A stretch of DNA of 64,000 nt, taken from the NCBI GenBank assembly GCA_965221135.1, contig CBDCRZ010000121.1:744001-808000 (forward strand), read 5' to 3'. Both the position numbers and the translations under genes were made by a program. This stretch comes from Sansalvadorimonas sp965221135 (GTDB lineage: Bacteria; Pseudomonadota; Gammaproteobacteria; Pseudomonadales; Endozoicomonadaceae). Positions within the stretch are counted from its first letter, which is position 1. Each line of letters opens with the position of its first letter. Under the pieces are notes generated by a model. It searched no databases. It saw only the letters and a program-made list of their open reading frames with translations, and was not told the origin of the DNA. Positions 8,746-17,532 of the stretch are shown one piece after another.

Positions 8746-11235
8746 ATGTTTCTTCAAAAAAGATTACAACTCTTTCGTGTTAGTCTTTTCTTAGTCGGCT
8801 GTTTTGCTTCTCTACCCGCGTCTTCGGCGAGGGACAAGGTGGCCCCCCGGCTTGCCCCACCCGCCTCACTGAACGTGACCTCGATGGCGGGAGTGGCCGT
8901 CTATACCGTTAAAAACACACGTATCTACCCCAAAGGCGAAACAACCTGTTCCCGGGGTGAGAGGGATGGTCGTCCTTTTATATACTGCCGGGGAGAGGAT
9001 AAAGTGACACAGTTCACCCTGGCAGGACCCGTTCCCCAAACGCTTGAAATTCAACAGGATGCCATCACCAGTATCGAGAGTGGGACAACAGCCTGCCGTA
9101 TTTCACCGGGAGAGGAGGTCGATCCGTCTATTCATTGCGGTTCCTCCACCAAAGCTCTCTCCCCCGCGTTTCCTGGGGTCAATGGATGGGTTCATGAGCA
9201 TGACCAGGATCATGAAATCAATGATCTGCTGGCGCGCCAATCAGAAGAGGAATGTCATGACGGCGTTCAAACCGGTGAAGAACTTGAGGTTCAAATCGTA
9301 GAGAATGAGGGGCAGGATTCTCCAGACATACACACACTGAGAGCCTCACTTAAAAAGCAACGTCTGAAAGGAAGCGGTCTATGCCCGCCTAAAGCCTTGC
9401 GAACCCTTGCCTCTCGATTATGGCAATGTGACCAGTGCAGCTACACCACCAATCGCCTGGGGAACCTCAAACAGCACCAGCGCACCCATCTGCCGGGGGA
9501 CGCGCGCCCCAGTCCGCTGTTTTGTCACCAGTGCACCTATACCACCGATCACCCGGGGAGCCTCAAACAGCACCAGCGCACCCATCTGCCGGGGGACGCA
9601 CGGCCCAAGCCACTGTCCTGTGACCAGTGCAGCTACACCACCGATCACCCGGGGCACATCAAACAGCACCAGTGCACCCATTTGCTGGGGGAGGCGCGGC
9701 CCAGGCCGCTGTCCTGTGACTTGTGCACCTACACCACCGACCGCCCAGGGAACCTCAAACAGCACCAGCGCACCCATTTGCAGTGGGGGGCGCGGCCCAA
9801 GCCGCTGTCCTGTGACCAGTGCAGCTACAACACCGATCACCCGGGGAGCCTTAAACGGCACCAGCTCATCCATCTACAGGGGGACGCGCGGCCCAGGCCG
9901 CTGTCCTGTGACCAATGCACCTACACCACCGACCGCACGGGGCACCTCAAAGAGCACCAGCGCACCCATCTGCAGGGGGAGGCGCGGCCCAAGCCGCTGT
10001 CCTGTGACCAGTGCACCTACACCACCGATGTCCGAAGGAGCCTCAAACAGCACCAGCGCACCCATCTGCAGGGGGAGGCGCGGCCCAAGCCGCTGTCCTG
10101 TGACCAGTGCACCTACACCACCGATGTCCGAAGGAGCCTCAAACAGCACCAGCGCACCCATTTGCAGGGGGAGGCGCGCCCCAAGCCGCTGTCCTGTGAC
10201 CAGTGCACCTACACCACCGATGTCCGAGGGTACCTCAAACAGCACCAGCGCACCCATCTGCAGGGGGACGCGCGGCCCAAGCCGCTGTCCTGTGACCTGT
10301 GCAGCTACACCACCGACCGCCCGGGGAGCCTCAAACAGCACAAGCGCACCCATTTGCAGGGGGAGGCGCGGCCCAAGCCGTTGTTCTGTGACCAGTGCAC
10401 CTACACCACCGCCCGCCCGGTGCACCTCAAACAGCACCAGCTCACCCATCTGCAAGGGGAGGCGCGGCCCAAGCCGCTGTCCTGTGACCAGTGCAGCTAC
10501 ACCACCGCCCGCCCGGTGCACCTCAAACAGCACCAGCTCACCCATCTGCAAGGGGAGGCGCGGCCCAAGCCGCTGTCCTGTGACCAGTGCACCTACACCA
10601 CCGATCGCCCGGGGAGCCTTAAACAGCACCAGCGCACCCATCTGCAGGGGGACGCGCGGCCCAAGCGGCTGTCCTGTGACCTGTGCACCTACACCACCGA
10701 TCACCAGGGGATCCTCAAACAGCACCAGCGCACCCATCTGCAGGGGGAGGCGCGGCCCAAACCGCTGTCCTGTGACCAGTGCTCCTACACCACCGACCGC
10801 ACGGGGCACCTCAAAGAGCACCAGCGCACCCATCTGCAGGGGGAGGCGCGGCCCAAGCCGCTGTCCTGTGACCAGTGCACCTACACCACCGACCGCCCGG
10901 GGAGCCTCAAACGGCACCAGCGCACCCATCTGCAGGGGGACGCGCGGCCCAAGCCGCTGTCCTGTGACCAGTGCACCTACACCACCGATCACCCAGGGAC
11001 CCTCAAACAGCACCAGCGCACCCATCTGCAGGGGGACGCGCGGCCCAGGCCGCTGTCCTGTGACCTGTGCACCTACACCACCGACCGCCCGGGGAGCCTC
11101 AAACAGCACAAGCGCACCCATTTGCAGGGGGAGGCGCGGCCCAGGCCGCTGTCCTGTGACCAGTGCACCTACACCACCGACCGCCCGGGGAGCCTCAAAC
11201 AGCACCAGCGCACCCATCTGCATTCGCGCGGCTGA
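8746..11235 (+). CDS. Exported C2H2 zinc-finger array protein, copy 5 (19 fingers)
   Basis: About 829 residues from ATG 8746 after GGGGGAAAGA. Signal peptide, four-Cys domain and basic patch (SLKKQRLKGS) precede nineteen fingers: RNQ, HSQ, HHQ, RNQ, HSR, RHE, VSQ, VSQ, VYQ, RSQ, RHQ, RHQ, RSQ, HIQ, RHE, RSR, HTQ, RSQ, RSQ. Fingers 7-8 and 11-12 are adjacent near-identical pairs, as expected after tandem duplication. Fingers 11-12 have Ala in place of the usual Asp before position -1 and Val at +2. Finger 2 has FCHQC in place of SCDQC, which keeps the ligands. The downstream spacer leads directly to copy 6. Confidence 0.88.
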   Translation: MFLQKRLQLFRVSLFLVGCFASLPASSARDKVAPRLAPPASLNVTSMAGVAVYTVKNTRIYPKGETTCSRGERDGRPFIYCRGEDKVTQFTLAGPVPQTLEIQQDAITSIESGTTACRISPGEEVDPSIHCGSSTKALSPAFPGVNGWVHEHDQDHEINDLLARQSEEECHDGVQTGEELEVQIVENEGQDSPDIHTLRASLKKQRLKGSGLCPPKALRTLASRLWQCDQCSYTTNRLGNLKQHQRTHLPGDARPSPLFCHQCTYTTDHPGSLKQHQRTHLPGDARPKPLSCDQCSYTTDHPGHIKQHQCTHLLGEARPRPLSCDLCTYTTDRPGNLKQHQRTHLQWGARPKPLSCDQCSYNTDHPGSLKRHQLIHLQGDARPRPLSCDQCTYTTDRTGHLKEHQRTHLQGEARPKPLSCDQCTYTTDVRRSLKQHQRTHLQGEARPKPLSCDQCTYTTDVRRSLKQHQRTHLQGEARPKPLSCDQCTYTTDVRGYLKQHQRTHLQGDARPKPLSCDLCSYTTDRPGSLKQHKRTHLQGEARPKPLFCDQCTYTTARPVHLKQHQLTHLQGEARPKPLSCDQCSYTTARPVHLKQHQLTHLQGEARPKPLSCDQCTYTTDRPGSLKQHQRTHLQGDARPKRLSCDLCTYTTDHQGILKQHQRTHLQGEARPKPLSCDQCSYTTDRTGHLKEHQRTHLQGEARPKPLSCDQCTYTTDRPGSLKRHQRTHLQGDARPKPLSCDQCTYTTDHPGTLKQHQRTHLQGDARPRPLSCDLCTYTTDRPGSLKQHKRTHLQGEARPRPLSCDQCTYTTDRPGSLKQHQRTHLHSRG

Positions 11236-11362
11236 GTACCCGCAGTTTGTTGAGTGTTACAGGGGCCCCATGCGTTAAGTCTCACGTAGAATACTGACTA
11301 AAAACAGGTACTTTTTTTCACTGTACGACTATCTTTCCTCCCCTGGTTCAATGGGGGAAAGA

Positions 11363-14044
11363 ATGTTTCTTCAAAAAAGATTACAACTCTTTCGTGTTAG
11401 TCTTTTCTTAGTCGGCTGTTTTGCTTCTCTACCCGCGTCTTCGGCGAGGGACAAGGTGGCCCCCTGGCTTGCCCCACCCGCCTCACTGAACGTGACCTCG
11501 ATGGCGGGAGTGGCCGTCTATACCGTTAAAAATACACGTATCTACCCCAAAGGCGAAACAACCTGCTCCCGGGGTGAGAGGGATGGTCGTCCTTTTATAT
11601 ACTGCCGGGGAGAGGATAAAGCGACACAGTTCACCCTGGCAGGATCCATTCCCGAAACGCTTGAAATTCAACAGGATGCCATCACCAGTATCGAGAGTGG
11701 GACAACAGCCTGCCGTATTTCACCGGGAGAGGAGGTCGATCCGTCTATCCATTGCGGTTCCTCTACCAAAGCTCCCTCCCCCGCGTTTCCTGGCGTCAAT
11801 GGATGGGTTCGTGAGCATGACCAGGATCATGAAATCAATGATCTGCTGGCGCCCCAATCAGAAGAGGAATGTCATGACGGTGTTCAAACCTGCGAAGAAC
11901 TTGAGGTTCAAATCGTAGAGAATGAGGGGCAGGATTCTCCAGACATACACACACTGAGAGCCTCACGTAGAAAGAAACATCTGAAAGGAAGCGGTCTATG
12001 CCCGCCTAAAGCCTTGCGAACCCTTGCCTCTCGATTATGGCAATGTGACCAGTGCAGCTACACCACCGGGGCCCCGAGGAGCCTCACACAGCACCAACGC
12101 ACCCATCTGCAGGGGGGCGCGCGGCCCAAGCCGCTGTCCTGTGACCAGTGCTCCTACACCACCGATCACCCGGGGAACCTCAAACAGCACCAGCGCACCC
12201 ATTTGCAGGGGGAGGCGCGGCCCAAGTCGCTGTCCTGTGACCAGTGCAGCTACACCACCGATGCCCCGGGGAGCCTCAAACGGCACCAGCGCACCCATCT
12301 GCAGGGAGACGCGCGACCCAAACCGCTGTCCTGTGACCAGTGCCACTACACCACCGATCACCAGGGGAGCCTCAAACGGCACCAACGCACCCACCTGCAG
12401 GGGGAGGCGCGGCCCAAGCCGCTGTCCTGTGCCCAGTGCACCTACACCACCGATAACCTGGGGAGCCTCAAACAACACCAGCGCACTCATCTACAGGGGG
12501 ACACGCGGCCCAGGCCGCTGTCCTGTGACCTGTGCAGCTACACCGCCGACCGCCCTGGGCACCTCAAACAGCACCAGCGCACCCATCTGCAAGGGGAGCC
12601 GCGACCCAAGCCGCTGTCCTGTGACCTGTGCACCTACACCACCGATCACCCGGGGAACCTCAAACAGCACCAGCACACCCATTTGCAGGGGGAGGCGCGG
12701 GCCAAGCCGCTGTCCTGTGACCTGTGCACCTACACCACCGATCACCGGGGGATCCTCAAACGGCACCAGCGCACCCATCTGCAGGGGGACGCGCGGCCCA
12801 AGCCGCTGTCCTGTGGCCAGTGCAGCTACACCACCGATCGCCCGGGGCACCTCAAACGGCACCAGCGCACCCATCTACAGGGGGAGGCGCGGCCCAAGCC
12901 GCTGTCCTGTGACCTGTGCACCTACACCACCGACCGCCCGGGGAGCTTCAAACAGCACCAGCGCACCCATCTGCAGGGGGAGGCGCGGCCCAAGCCGCTG
13001 TCCTGTGACCAGTGCACCTACACCACCGATCGCCCGGGGAACCTCAAACAGCACCAGCGCACCCATCTGCAGGGGGACGCGCGACCCAAGCCGCTGTCCT
13101 GCGACCTGTGCACCTACACCACCGATCGCCCGGGGATCCTCAAACAGCACCAGCGCACCCACCTGCAGGGGGAGGCGCGGCCCAAACCGCTGTCCTGTGA
13201 CCAGTGCACCTACACCACCGACCGCCCGGGGCACCTCAAACAGCACCAGCGCACCCATCTGCAAGGGGAGGCGCGGCCCAAACCGCTGTCCTGTGACCTG
13301 TGCACCTACACCACCGATCTCCCGGGGAGCCTCAAACAGCACCAGCGCACCCATTTGCAGGGGGAGGCGCGGCCCAAGCCGCTGTCCTGTGACCTGTGCA
13401 CCTACACCACCGATGTCCGAGGGAGCCTCAAACGGCACCAGCGCACCCATCTGCAGGGGGAGGCGCGGCCCAAGCCGCTGTCCTGTGACCTGTGCACCTA
13501 CACCACCGACCGCCCGGGGCACCTCAAACAGCACCAGCGCACCCATCTGCAAGGGGAGGCGCGGCCCAAGCCGCTGTCCTGTGACCTGTGTACCTACACC
13601 ACCGATCACCCGGGGACCCTCAAACAGCACCAGCGCACCCATCTGCAGGGGGACGCGCGGCCCAAGTCGCTGTCCTGTGACCTGTGCACCTACACCACCG
13701 ACCGCCCGGAGCACCTCAAACAGCACCAGCGCACCCATCTGCAAGGGGAGGCGCGGCCCAAGCCGCTGTCCTGTGACCTGTGCACCTACACCACCGATGT
13801 CCGAGGGAACCTCAAACAGCACCAGCGGATCCATTTGCAGGGGGACGCGCGACCCAGGCCGCTGTCCTGTGACCAGTGCACCTATACCACCGATCATCTG
13901 GGGCACCTCAAAAAGCACCAGCGCACCCATCTGCAGGGGGAGGCGCGGCCCAAGCCGCTGCCCTGTGACCAGTGCACCTACACCACCGATCGCCCGGGGA
14001 ACCTCAAACAGCACCAGCGCACCCATTTGCATTCGCGCGACTGA
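11363..14044 (+). CDS. Exported C2H2 zinc-finger array protein, copy 6 (21 fingers)
   Basis: About 893 residues from ATG 11363 after GGGGGAAAGA. Same plan: signal peptide, four-Cys domain, acidic stretch, basic cluster (SRRKKHLKGS), then 21 fingers: ASQ, HNQ, ASR, HSR, NSQ, RHQ, HNQ, HIR, RHR, RSQ, RNQ, RIQ, RHQ, LSQ, VSR, RHQ, HTQ, RHQ, VNQ, HHK, RNQ. Finger 1 is aberrant (TTGAPRSLTQ) and finger 10 has Phe for the core Leu at +4, but all zinc ligands are kept. Its final residues are HSRD rather than HSRG. The codes differ in order and content from the other copies, so the copies probably do not share one target. Confidence 0.88.
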   Translation: MFLQKRLQLFRVSLFLVGCFASLPASSARDKVAPWLAPPASLNVTSMAGVAVYTVKNTRIYPKGETTCSRGERDGRPFIYCRGEDKATQFTLAGSIPETLEIQQDAITSIESGTTACRISPGEEVDPSIHCGSSTKAPSPAFPGVNGWVREHDQDHEINDLLAPQSEEECHDGVQTCEELEVQIVENEGQDSPDIHTLRASRRKKHLKGSGLCPPKALRTLASRLWQCDQCSYTTGAPRSLTQHQRTHLQGGARPKPLSCDQCSYTTDHPGNLKQHQRTHLQGEARPKSLSCDQCSYTTDAPGSLKRHQRTHLQGDARPKPLSCDQCHYTTDHQGSLKRHQRTHLQGEARPKPLSCAQCTYTTDNLGSLKQHQRTHLQGDTRPRPLSCDLCSYTADRPGHLKQHQRTHLQGEPRPKPLSCDLCTYTTDHPGNLKQHQHTHLQGEARAKPLSCDLCTYTTDHRGILKRHQRTHLQGDARPKPLSCGQCSYTTDRPGHLKRHQRTHLQGEARPKPLSCDLCTYTTDRPGSFKQHQRTHLQGEARPKPLSCDQCTYTTDRPGNLKQHQRTHLQGDARPKPLSCDLCTYTTDRPGILKQHQRTHLQGEARPKPLSCDQCTYTTDRPGHLKQHQRTHLQGEARPKPLSCDLCTYTTDLPGSLKQHQRTHLQGEARPKPLSCDLCTYTTDVRGSLKRHQRTHLQGEARPKPLSCDLCTYTTDRPGHLKQHQRTHLQGEARPKPLSCDLCTYTTDHPGTLKQHQRTHLQGDARPKSLSCDLCTYTTDRPEHLKQHQRTHLQGEARPKPLSCDLCTYTTDVRGNLKQHQRIHLQGDARPRPLSCDQCTYTTDHLGHLKKHQRTHLQGEARPKPLPCDQCTYTTDRPGNLKQHQRTHLHSRD

Positions 14045-14171
14045 GCACCCGCAGTTTGTTGAGTGTTACAGGGGCCCCGTGCGTCAAGTCTCACGTAGAG
14101 TACTGACTAAAAACAGGCACTTTTTTTCACTGTACGACTATCTTTCCTCCCCTGGCTCAATGGGGGAAAGA

Positions 14172-14934
14172 ATGTTTCTTCAAAACAGATTACAACTCTT
14201 TCGTGTTAGTCTTTTCTTAGTCGGCTGCTTTGCTTCTCTACCCGCGTCTTCGGCGAGGGACAAGGGTGCCCCATCGGCTTGCCCAACCCGCCTCACTGAA
14301 CGTGACCTCGATGGCGGGAGTGGCCGTCTATACCGTTAAAAACACACGTATCTACCCCAAAGGCGAAACAACCTGCTCCCGGGGTGAGAGGGATGGTCGT
14401 CCTTTTATATACTGCCGGGGAGAGGATAAAGCAACACAGTTCACCCTGGCAGGGCCCGTTCCCCAAACGCTTGAAATTCAACAGGGTGCCATCACCAGTA
14501 TCGAGAGTGGGACAACAGCGTGCCGTATTTCACCGGGAGAGGAGGTCGATCAGTCTATTCATTGCGGTTCCTCCACCAAAGCTCCCTCCCCCGCGTTTCC
14601 TGGCGTCAATGGATGGATTCATGAGCATGAGCATGAGCATGACCATGAAATCAATGATCTGCTGGCGCGCCAATCAGAAGAGGAATGTCATGACGGCGTT
14701 CAAACCGGTGAAGAACTTGAGGTTCAAACCGTAGAGGATGAGGGGCAGGATTCTCCACACACACTGAGAGCCTCACTTAGAAAGAAACATTTGAAAGGAA
14801 GCTGTCTATACCCGCCTAAAGCCTTGCGAACCCTTGCCTCTCGATTATGGCAATGTGACCAGTGCAGCTACACCAGCAATCGTCTGGGGAACCTCAAACA
14901 GCACAAGCGCACCCATCTGCATTTGCGCGGCTGA
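14172..14934 (+). pseudogene. C2H2 zinc-finger family, copy 7 (single finger, frameshifted)
   Basis: The start (MFLQNRLQLF) at 14172 has the family ribosome site GGGGGAAAG. The frame breaks at 14269-14272, where a C4 run replaces the C6 run (GGTACCCCCC) of copies 3 and 4. After the slip the four-Cys domain continues in another frame to the stop at 14934. The corrected product has the signal, the domain, an inserted His-Glu-rich repeat (HEHEHEHDHE), a basic cluster (SLRKKHLKGS) and one finger (code RNQ) ending in LHLRG. The array is thus reduced to one unit, perhaps by recombination between its first and last fingers. The inserted GAGCAT units are an in-frame microsatellite. Confidence 0.7.
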
Positions 14935-15060
14935 GCACCGTTGTTTGTTGAGTGTTACAGGGGCCCTGTGCGTCAAGTCTCACGTAGAATACTGACTAAA
15001 AACAGGCACTTTTTTTCACTGTACGACTATATTTCATCCCCTGATTCAATGGGTGAAAGA

Positions 15061-16680
15061 ATGTTTCTTCAAAACAGATTACAACTCTTTCGTGTTAGTC
15101 TTTTCTTAGTCGGCTGTTTTGCTTCTCTACCCGCGTCTTCGGCGAGGGACAAGGTGGCCCCCCGGCTTGTTGCCCCACCCGCCTCACTGAACGTGACCTC
15201 GATGGCGGGAGTGGCCGTCTATACCGTTAAAAATACACAAATCTACCCCAAAGGCGAAACAACCTGCTCCCGGGGTGAGAGGGATGGTCGCCCTTTTATA
15301 TACTGCCGGGGAGAGGATAAAACGACACAGTTCACCATGGCAGGCACCATCCCCCAAACGCTTGAAATTCAACAGGGTGCCATCACACGTATCGAGAGTG
15401 GGACAACAGCCTGCCGTATTTCACCGGGAGTGGAGGTCGATCCATCTATTCATTGCGGTTCCTCCACCAAAGCTCCCTCCCCCGAGATTCCTGACGCCAA
15501 TGAATGGGTTCGTGAACATGACACCAATGATCTGTTGGCGCGCCAATCAGACGACCAATGTCATGACGGCGTTCAAACCTGCGAAGAGCTTCAGGTCCAC
15601 ATCGTAGAGGAGGAGGGACAGGATTCTCCACACACACACACACTGAGAGCCTCACTTAGAAAGAAACATCTGAACGGAAGCAGCCTATACCCGCCTAAAG
15701 CCTTGCGAATCCTTGCCTCTCGATTACGCCAATGTGACCAGTGCAGCTACGCCACCAATCGTCTGGGGCACCTCAAACGGCACCAGCGCATCCATCTGCT
15801 GGGGGACGCGCGGCCCAGGCCGCTGTCCTGTGACCAGTGCAGCTACACCACCGACCACCCGGGGCACCTCAAACAGCATAAGCGCACCCATCTGAAGGGG
15901 GACGCGCGGCCCAGGCCGCTGTCCTGTGACCAGTGCACCTACACCACCGACCGCCCGGGGCACCTCAAACAGCACAAGCGCACCCATCTGAATAGGGAGG
16001 TGCGGCCCAGGCCGCTGTCCTGTGATCAGTGCAGCTACACCACCGATCACCTGAAGAGCCTCAAACAGCACAAGTCCACCCATTTGCAGGGGGACGCGCG
16101 GCCCAAGCCGCTGGCCTGTGACCAGTGCACCTACATCACTGATCACCCGGGGAGCCTCAAACGGCACAAGCGCACCCATCTGGGGGACGCGCGGGCCAAG
16201 CCGCTGTCCTGTGACCAGTGCACCTACATCACCGATCAACCAGGGAACCTCAAACAGCACCACCGCACCCATATGGAGAGGGAGGCGCGGCCCAGGCCGT
16301 TGTCCTGTGGCCAGTGCAGCTACACCACCGATAGCCCGGGGAACCTCAAACAGCACCAGCGCACCCATCTGGGGGACGCGCGGCCCAAGCCTCTGTCCTG
16401 TGACCTGTGCAGCTACACCACTGATCGCCAGGGGAGCCTCAACCGGCACCAGCTCACCCATCTGGGGGACGCGCGACCCAAGCTGCTGTCCTGTAACCAG
16501 TGCACCTACACCACCGATCACCCGGGGAACCTCAAACAGCACCAGCACAAGCACACCCATCTGCAGGGGGAGGCGCGGCCCAGGCTGCTGTCCTGTGACC
16601 AGTGCAGCTTCACTACCGATCGCTCGGGGAGCCTCAACCGGCACAAGTGCACCCACTTGCCCGAGGGCGAGCGACTCTAG
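15061..16680 (+). CDS. Exported C2H2 zinc-finger array protein, copy 8 (10 divergent fingers)
   Basis: About 539 residues from ATG 15061 after GGGTGAAAGA. The frame is open upstream to 14941, through the spacer. Signal peptide and four-Cys domain match the family but are more diverged, and the basic cluster is SLRKKHLNGS. Ten fingers follow: RHR, HHQ, RHQ, HSQ, HSR, QNQ, SNQ, RSR, HNQ, RSR. Three spacers are one residue shorter (LGDARPKPLS). Finger 9 has extra residues between its His ligands (QHQHKHTH). The C-terminus (LPEGERL) is unlike the HSRG ending of the others. This last copy is outside the strongest homogenisation and may resemble the ancestral form. Confidence 0.85.
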   Translation: MFLQNRLQLFRVSLFLVGCFASLPASSARDKVAPRLVAPPASLNVTSMAGVAVYTVKNTQIYPKGETTCSRGERDGRPFIYCRGEDKTTQFTMAGTIPQTLEIQQGAITRIESGTTACRISPGVEVDPSIHCGSSTKAPSPEIPDANEWVREHDTNDLLARQSDDQCHDGVQTCEELQVHIVEEEGQDSPHTHTLRASLRKKHLNGSSLYPPKALRILASRLRQCDQCSYATNRLGHLKRHQRIHLLGDARPRPLSCDQCSYTTDHPGHLKQHKRTHLKGDARPRPLSCDQCTYTTDRPGHLKQHKRTHLNREVRPRPLSCDQCSYTTDHLKSLKQHKSTHLQGDARPKPLACDQCTYITDHPGSLKRHKRTHLGDARAKPLSCDQCTYITDQPGNLKQHHRTHMEREARPRPLSCGQCSYTTDSPGNLKQHQRTHLGDARPKPLSCDLCSYTTDRQGSLNRHQLTHLGDARPKLLSCNQCTYTTDHPGNLKQHQHKHTHLQGEARPRLLSCDQCSFTTDRSGSLNRHKCTHLPEGERL

Positions 16681-16743
16681 ACATTCTTTAGTAACCATTC
16701 CCTGTAGTCAGCGCACAGACTATCTGGGGTGACAATACCGTTA

Positions 16744-17135
16744 TCAGTGCCCTAACTCTCCATTGACTCTGCCGCATATGCTCCTTGTGACCTTTTCAAG
16801 CCCACGGCTGGCAATGTAACCCCTAATCCCCGACTGCACGATCCCAAGCAGCTTGAGCTCAAGGGTTTCACTCAAATCCGGTGGGGCCCACTCCATCCAG
16901 CGACAGACAATCAAAGCGGTAAACACCAGCATCACAAGGATCGCCAACTCCGTTGTAGCCAGCCTTCTCCCCGGGCTTCGGCTTTGATGACTCCGCCCTG
17001 TTTCGCAAGTTCATCCTGCTCCACGTTGATGGCCATTGCCGTCAGGGCATTCTTGGCTTTGCTGGCCTGATTGGCATCAGGGAATACCTTGTCGATGATC
17101 TTGCCGACTACCGGTAGTACTGCCAGCCAACTCAT
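16744..17135 (-). pseudogene. Phage 3TM-type holin, frameshifted
   Basis: The N-terminal part (MSWLAVLPVVGKIIDKVF..., ending WLQRSWRS) and a following segment in another frame (MLVFTALIVCRWMEWAPPDL) match the layout of the small GTA/phage holins with an amphipathic N-terminus, a WLQRNWRP-like motif and hydrophobic segments. A frameshift near 16940 separates them. Such holins permeabilise the inner membrane for the endolysin. The ATG at 17135 overlaps the stop of the upstream amidase relic (ATGA), as in an intact phage lysis cassette. It is a prophage relic and probably non-functional. Confidence 0.6.
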
Positions 17136-17393
17136 GCTGCGTTCTCTCCGGTCATTCCTTCTTCACACAGCCACTGGTCAATATCAAAGCAGGGACAGTC
17201 CTTGTCACCATTCACACTCTCGTGGTTGGCCTTTGGCGTATGCGCCCCAGTCATCCAGCGCCCTGCCCTGCTTCACAGAACCGTCCCGCTCCATCAGAGG
17301 CCAGCGCCTGATGGTGTCAAAGGTCACATCCTGACGGGGTTGAATGGCTGAGTAGTGGACGACGACGGTATTGGTTTCCTGACGTTTTCCCAT
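17132..17393 (-). pseudogene. Phage N-acetylmuramoyl-L-alanine amidase (endolysin) relic
   Basis: The translation carries amidase_2-type blocks: TVVVHYSA near the N-terminus (first zinc His), TIRRW, ERDGSV and GRALDDWGAYAKG. After a frameshift near 17210 come NHESVNGDKDCPCFDIDQWL and a stop that overlaps the holin start. Compared with the family, roughly 15-20 residues between IRRW and RDGSV are missing, and this region normally contributes to the active site. I chose ATG 17393 (MGKRQETN); the frame is open a little further upstream. It lies just downstream of the first ankyrin cassette and marks the former prophage. Confidence 0.55.
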
Positions 17394-17532
17394 GCTTTTA
17401 TCATTAAGAGCCTCAGTCCTTGAGTGTGTAAGCAACAACGCCAATAGCGGATAAGCATCTTTATGCGGTGACAATCAGGCTGCTGACGATAGGTGCAAAC
17501 CAGCCATGGCAGAGAGAATCGCATCAGTTCTA

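Larger units (their letters stand above)
2..16680 (+). repeat. Tandem gene family built on 96-bp zinc-finger repeats
   Basis: Two repeat levels are nested. The large unit is spacer plus gene, in eight head-to-tail copies. The small unit is a 96-bp finger, about 116 copies in all. Finger copies are nearly identical even at silent sites, while codons for helix positions -1, +1, +3 and +6 differ. In those codons the first two bases vary and the third is nearly always C (positions -1, +3) or G (+1, +6). This pattern fits frequent unequal recombination or gene conversion with selection on the recognition helix. Confidence 0.85.

Noticed and set aside
18..14339. Very long open frames in another plus frame (Thr/Pro/Arg-rich) and on the minus strand (MGALVLFEAP-type repeats) across every zinc-finger array
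   Set aside because: They exist because a 96-bp repeat with no stop in a frame stays open when multiplied. They lack zinc ligands, ribosome sites and the conserved N-terminal domain, and they end at array edges.
2..16680. Diversity-generating retroelement as the source of finger variation (NNC/NNG-type codons at contact positions)
   Set aside because: The codon pattern resembles adenine mutagenesis of AAC/AAG codons, but adenines elsewhere in the repeat are conserved, and no reverse transcriptase, template repeat or initiation motif is seen in the window. High GC at third positions explains the pattern more simply.
2..16680. CRISPR array or satellite DNA
   Set aside because: The regular 96-bp spacing is coding: every unit gives an intact C2H2 finger in one frame, with differences in codons rather than spacer-like unique segments.
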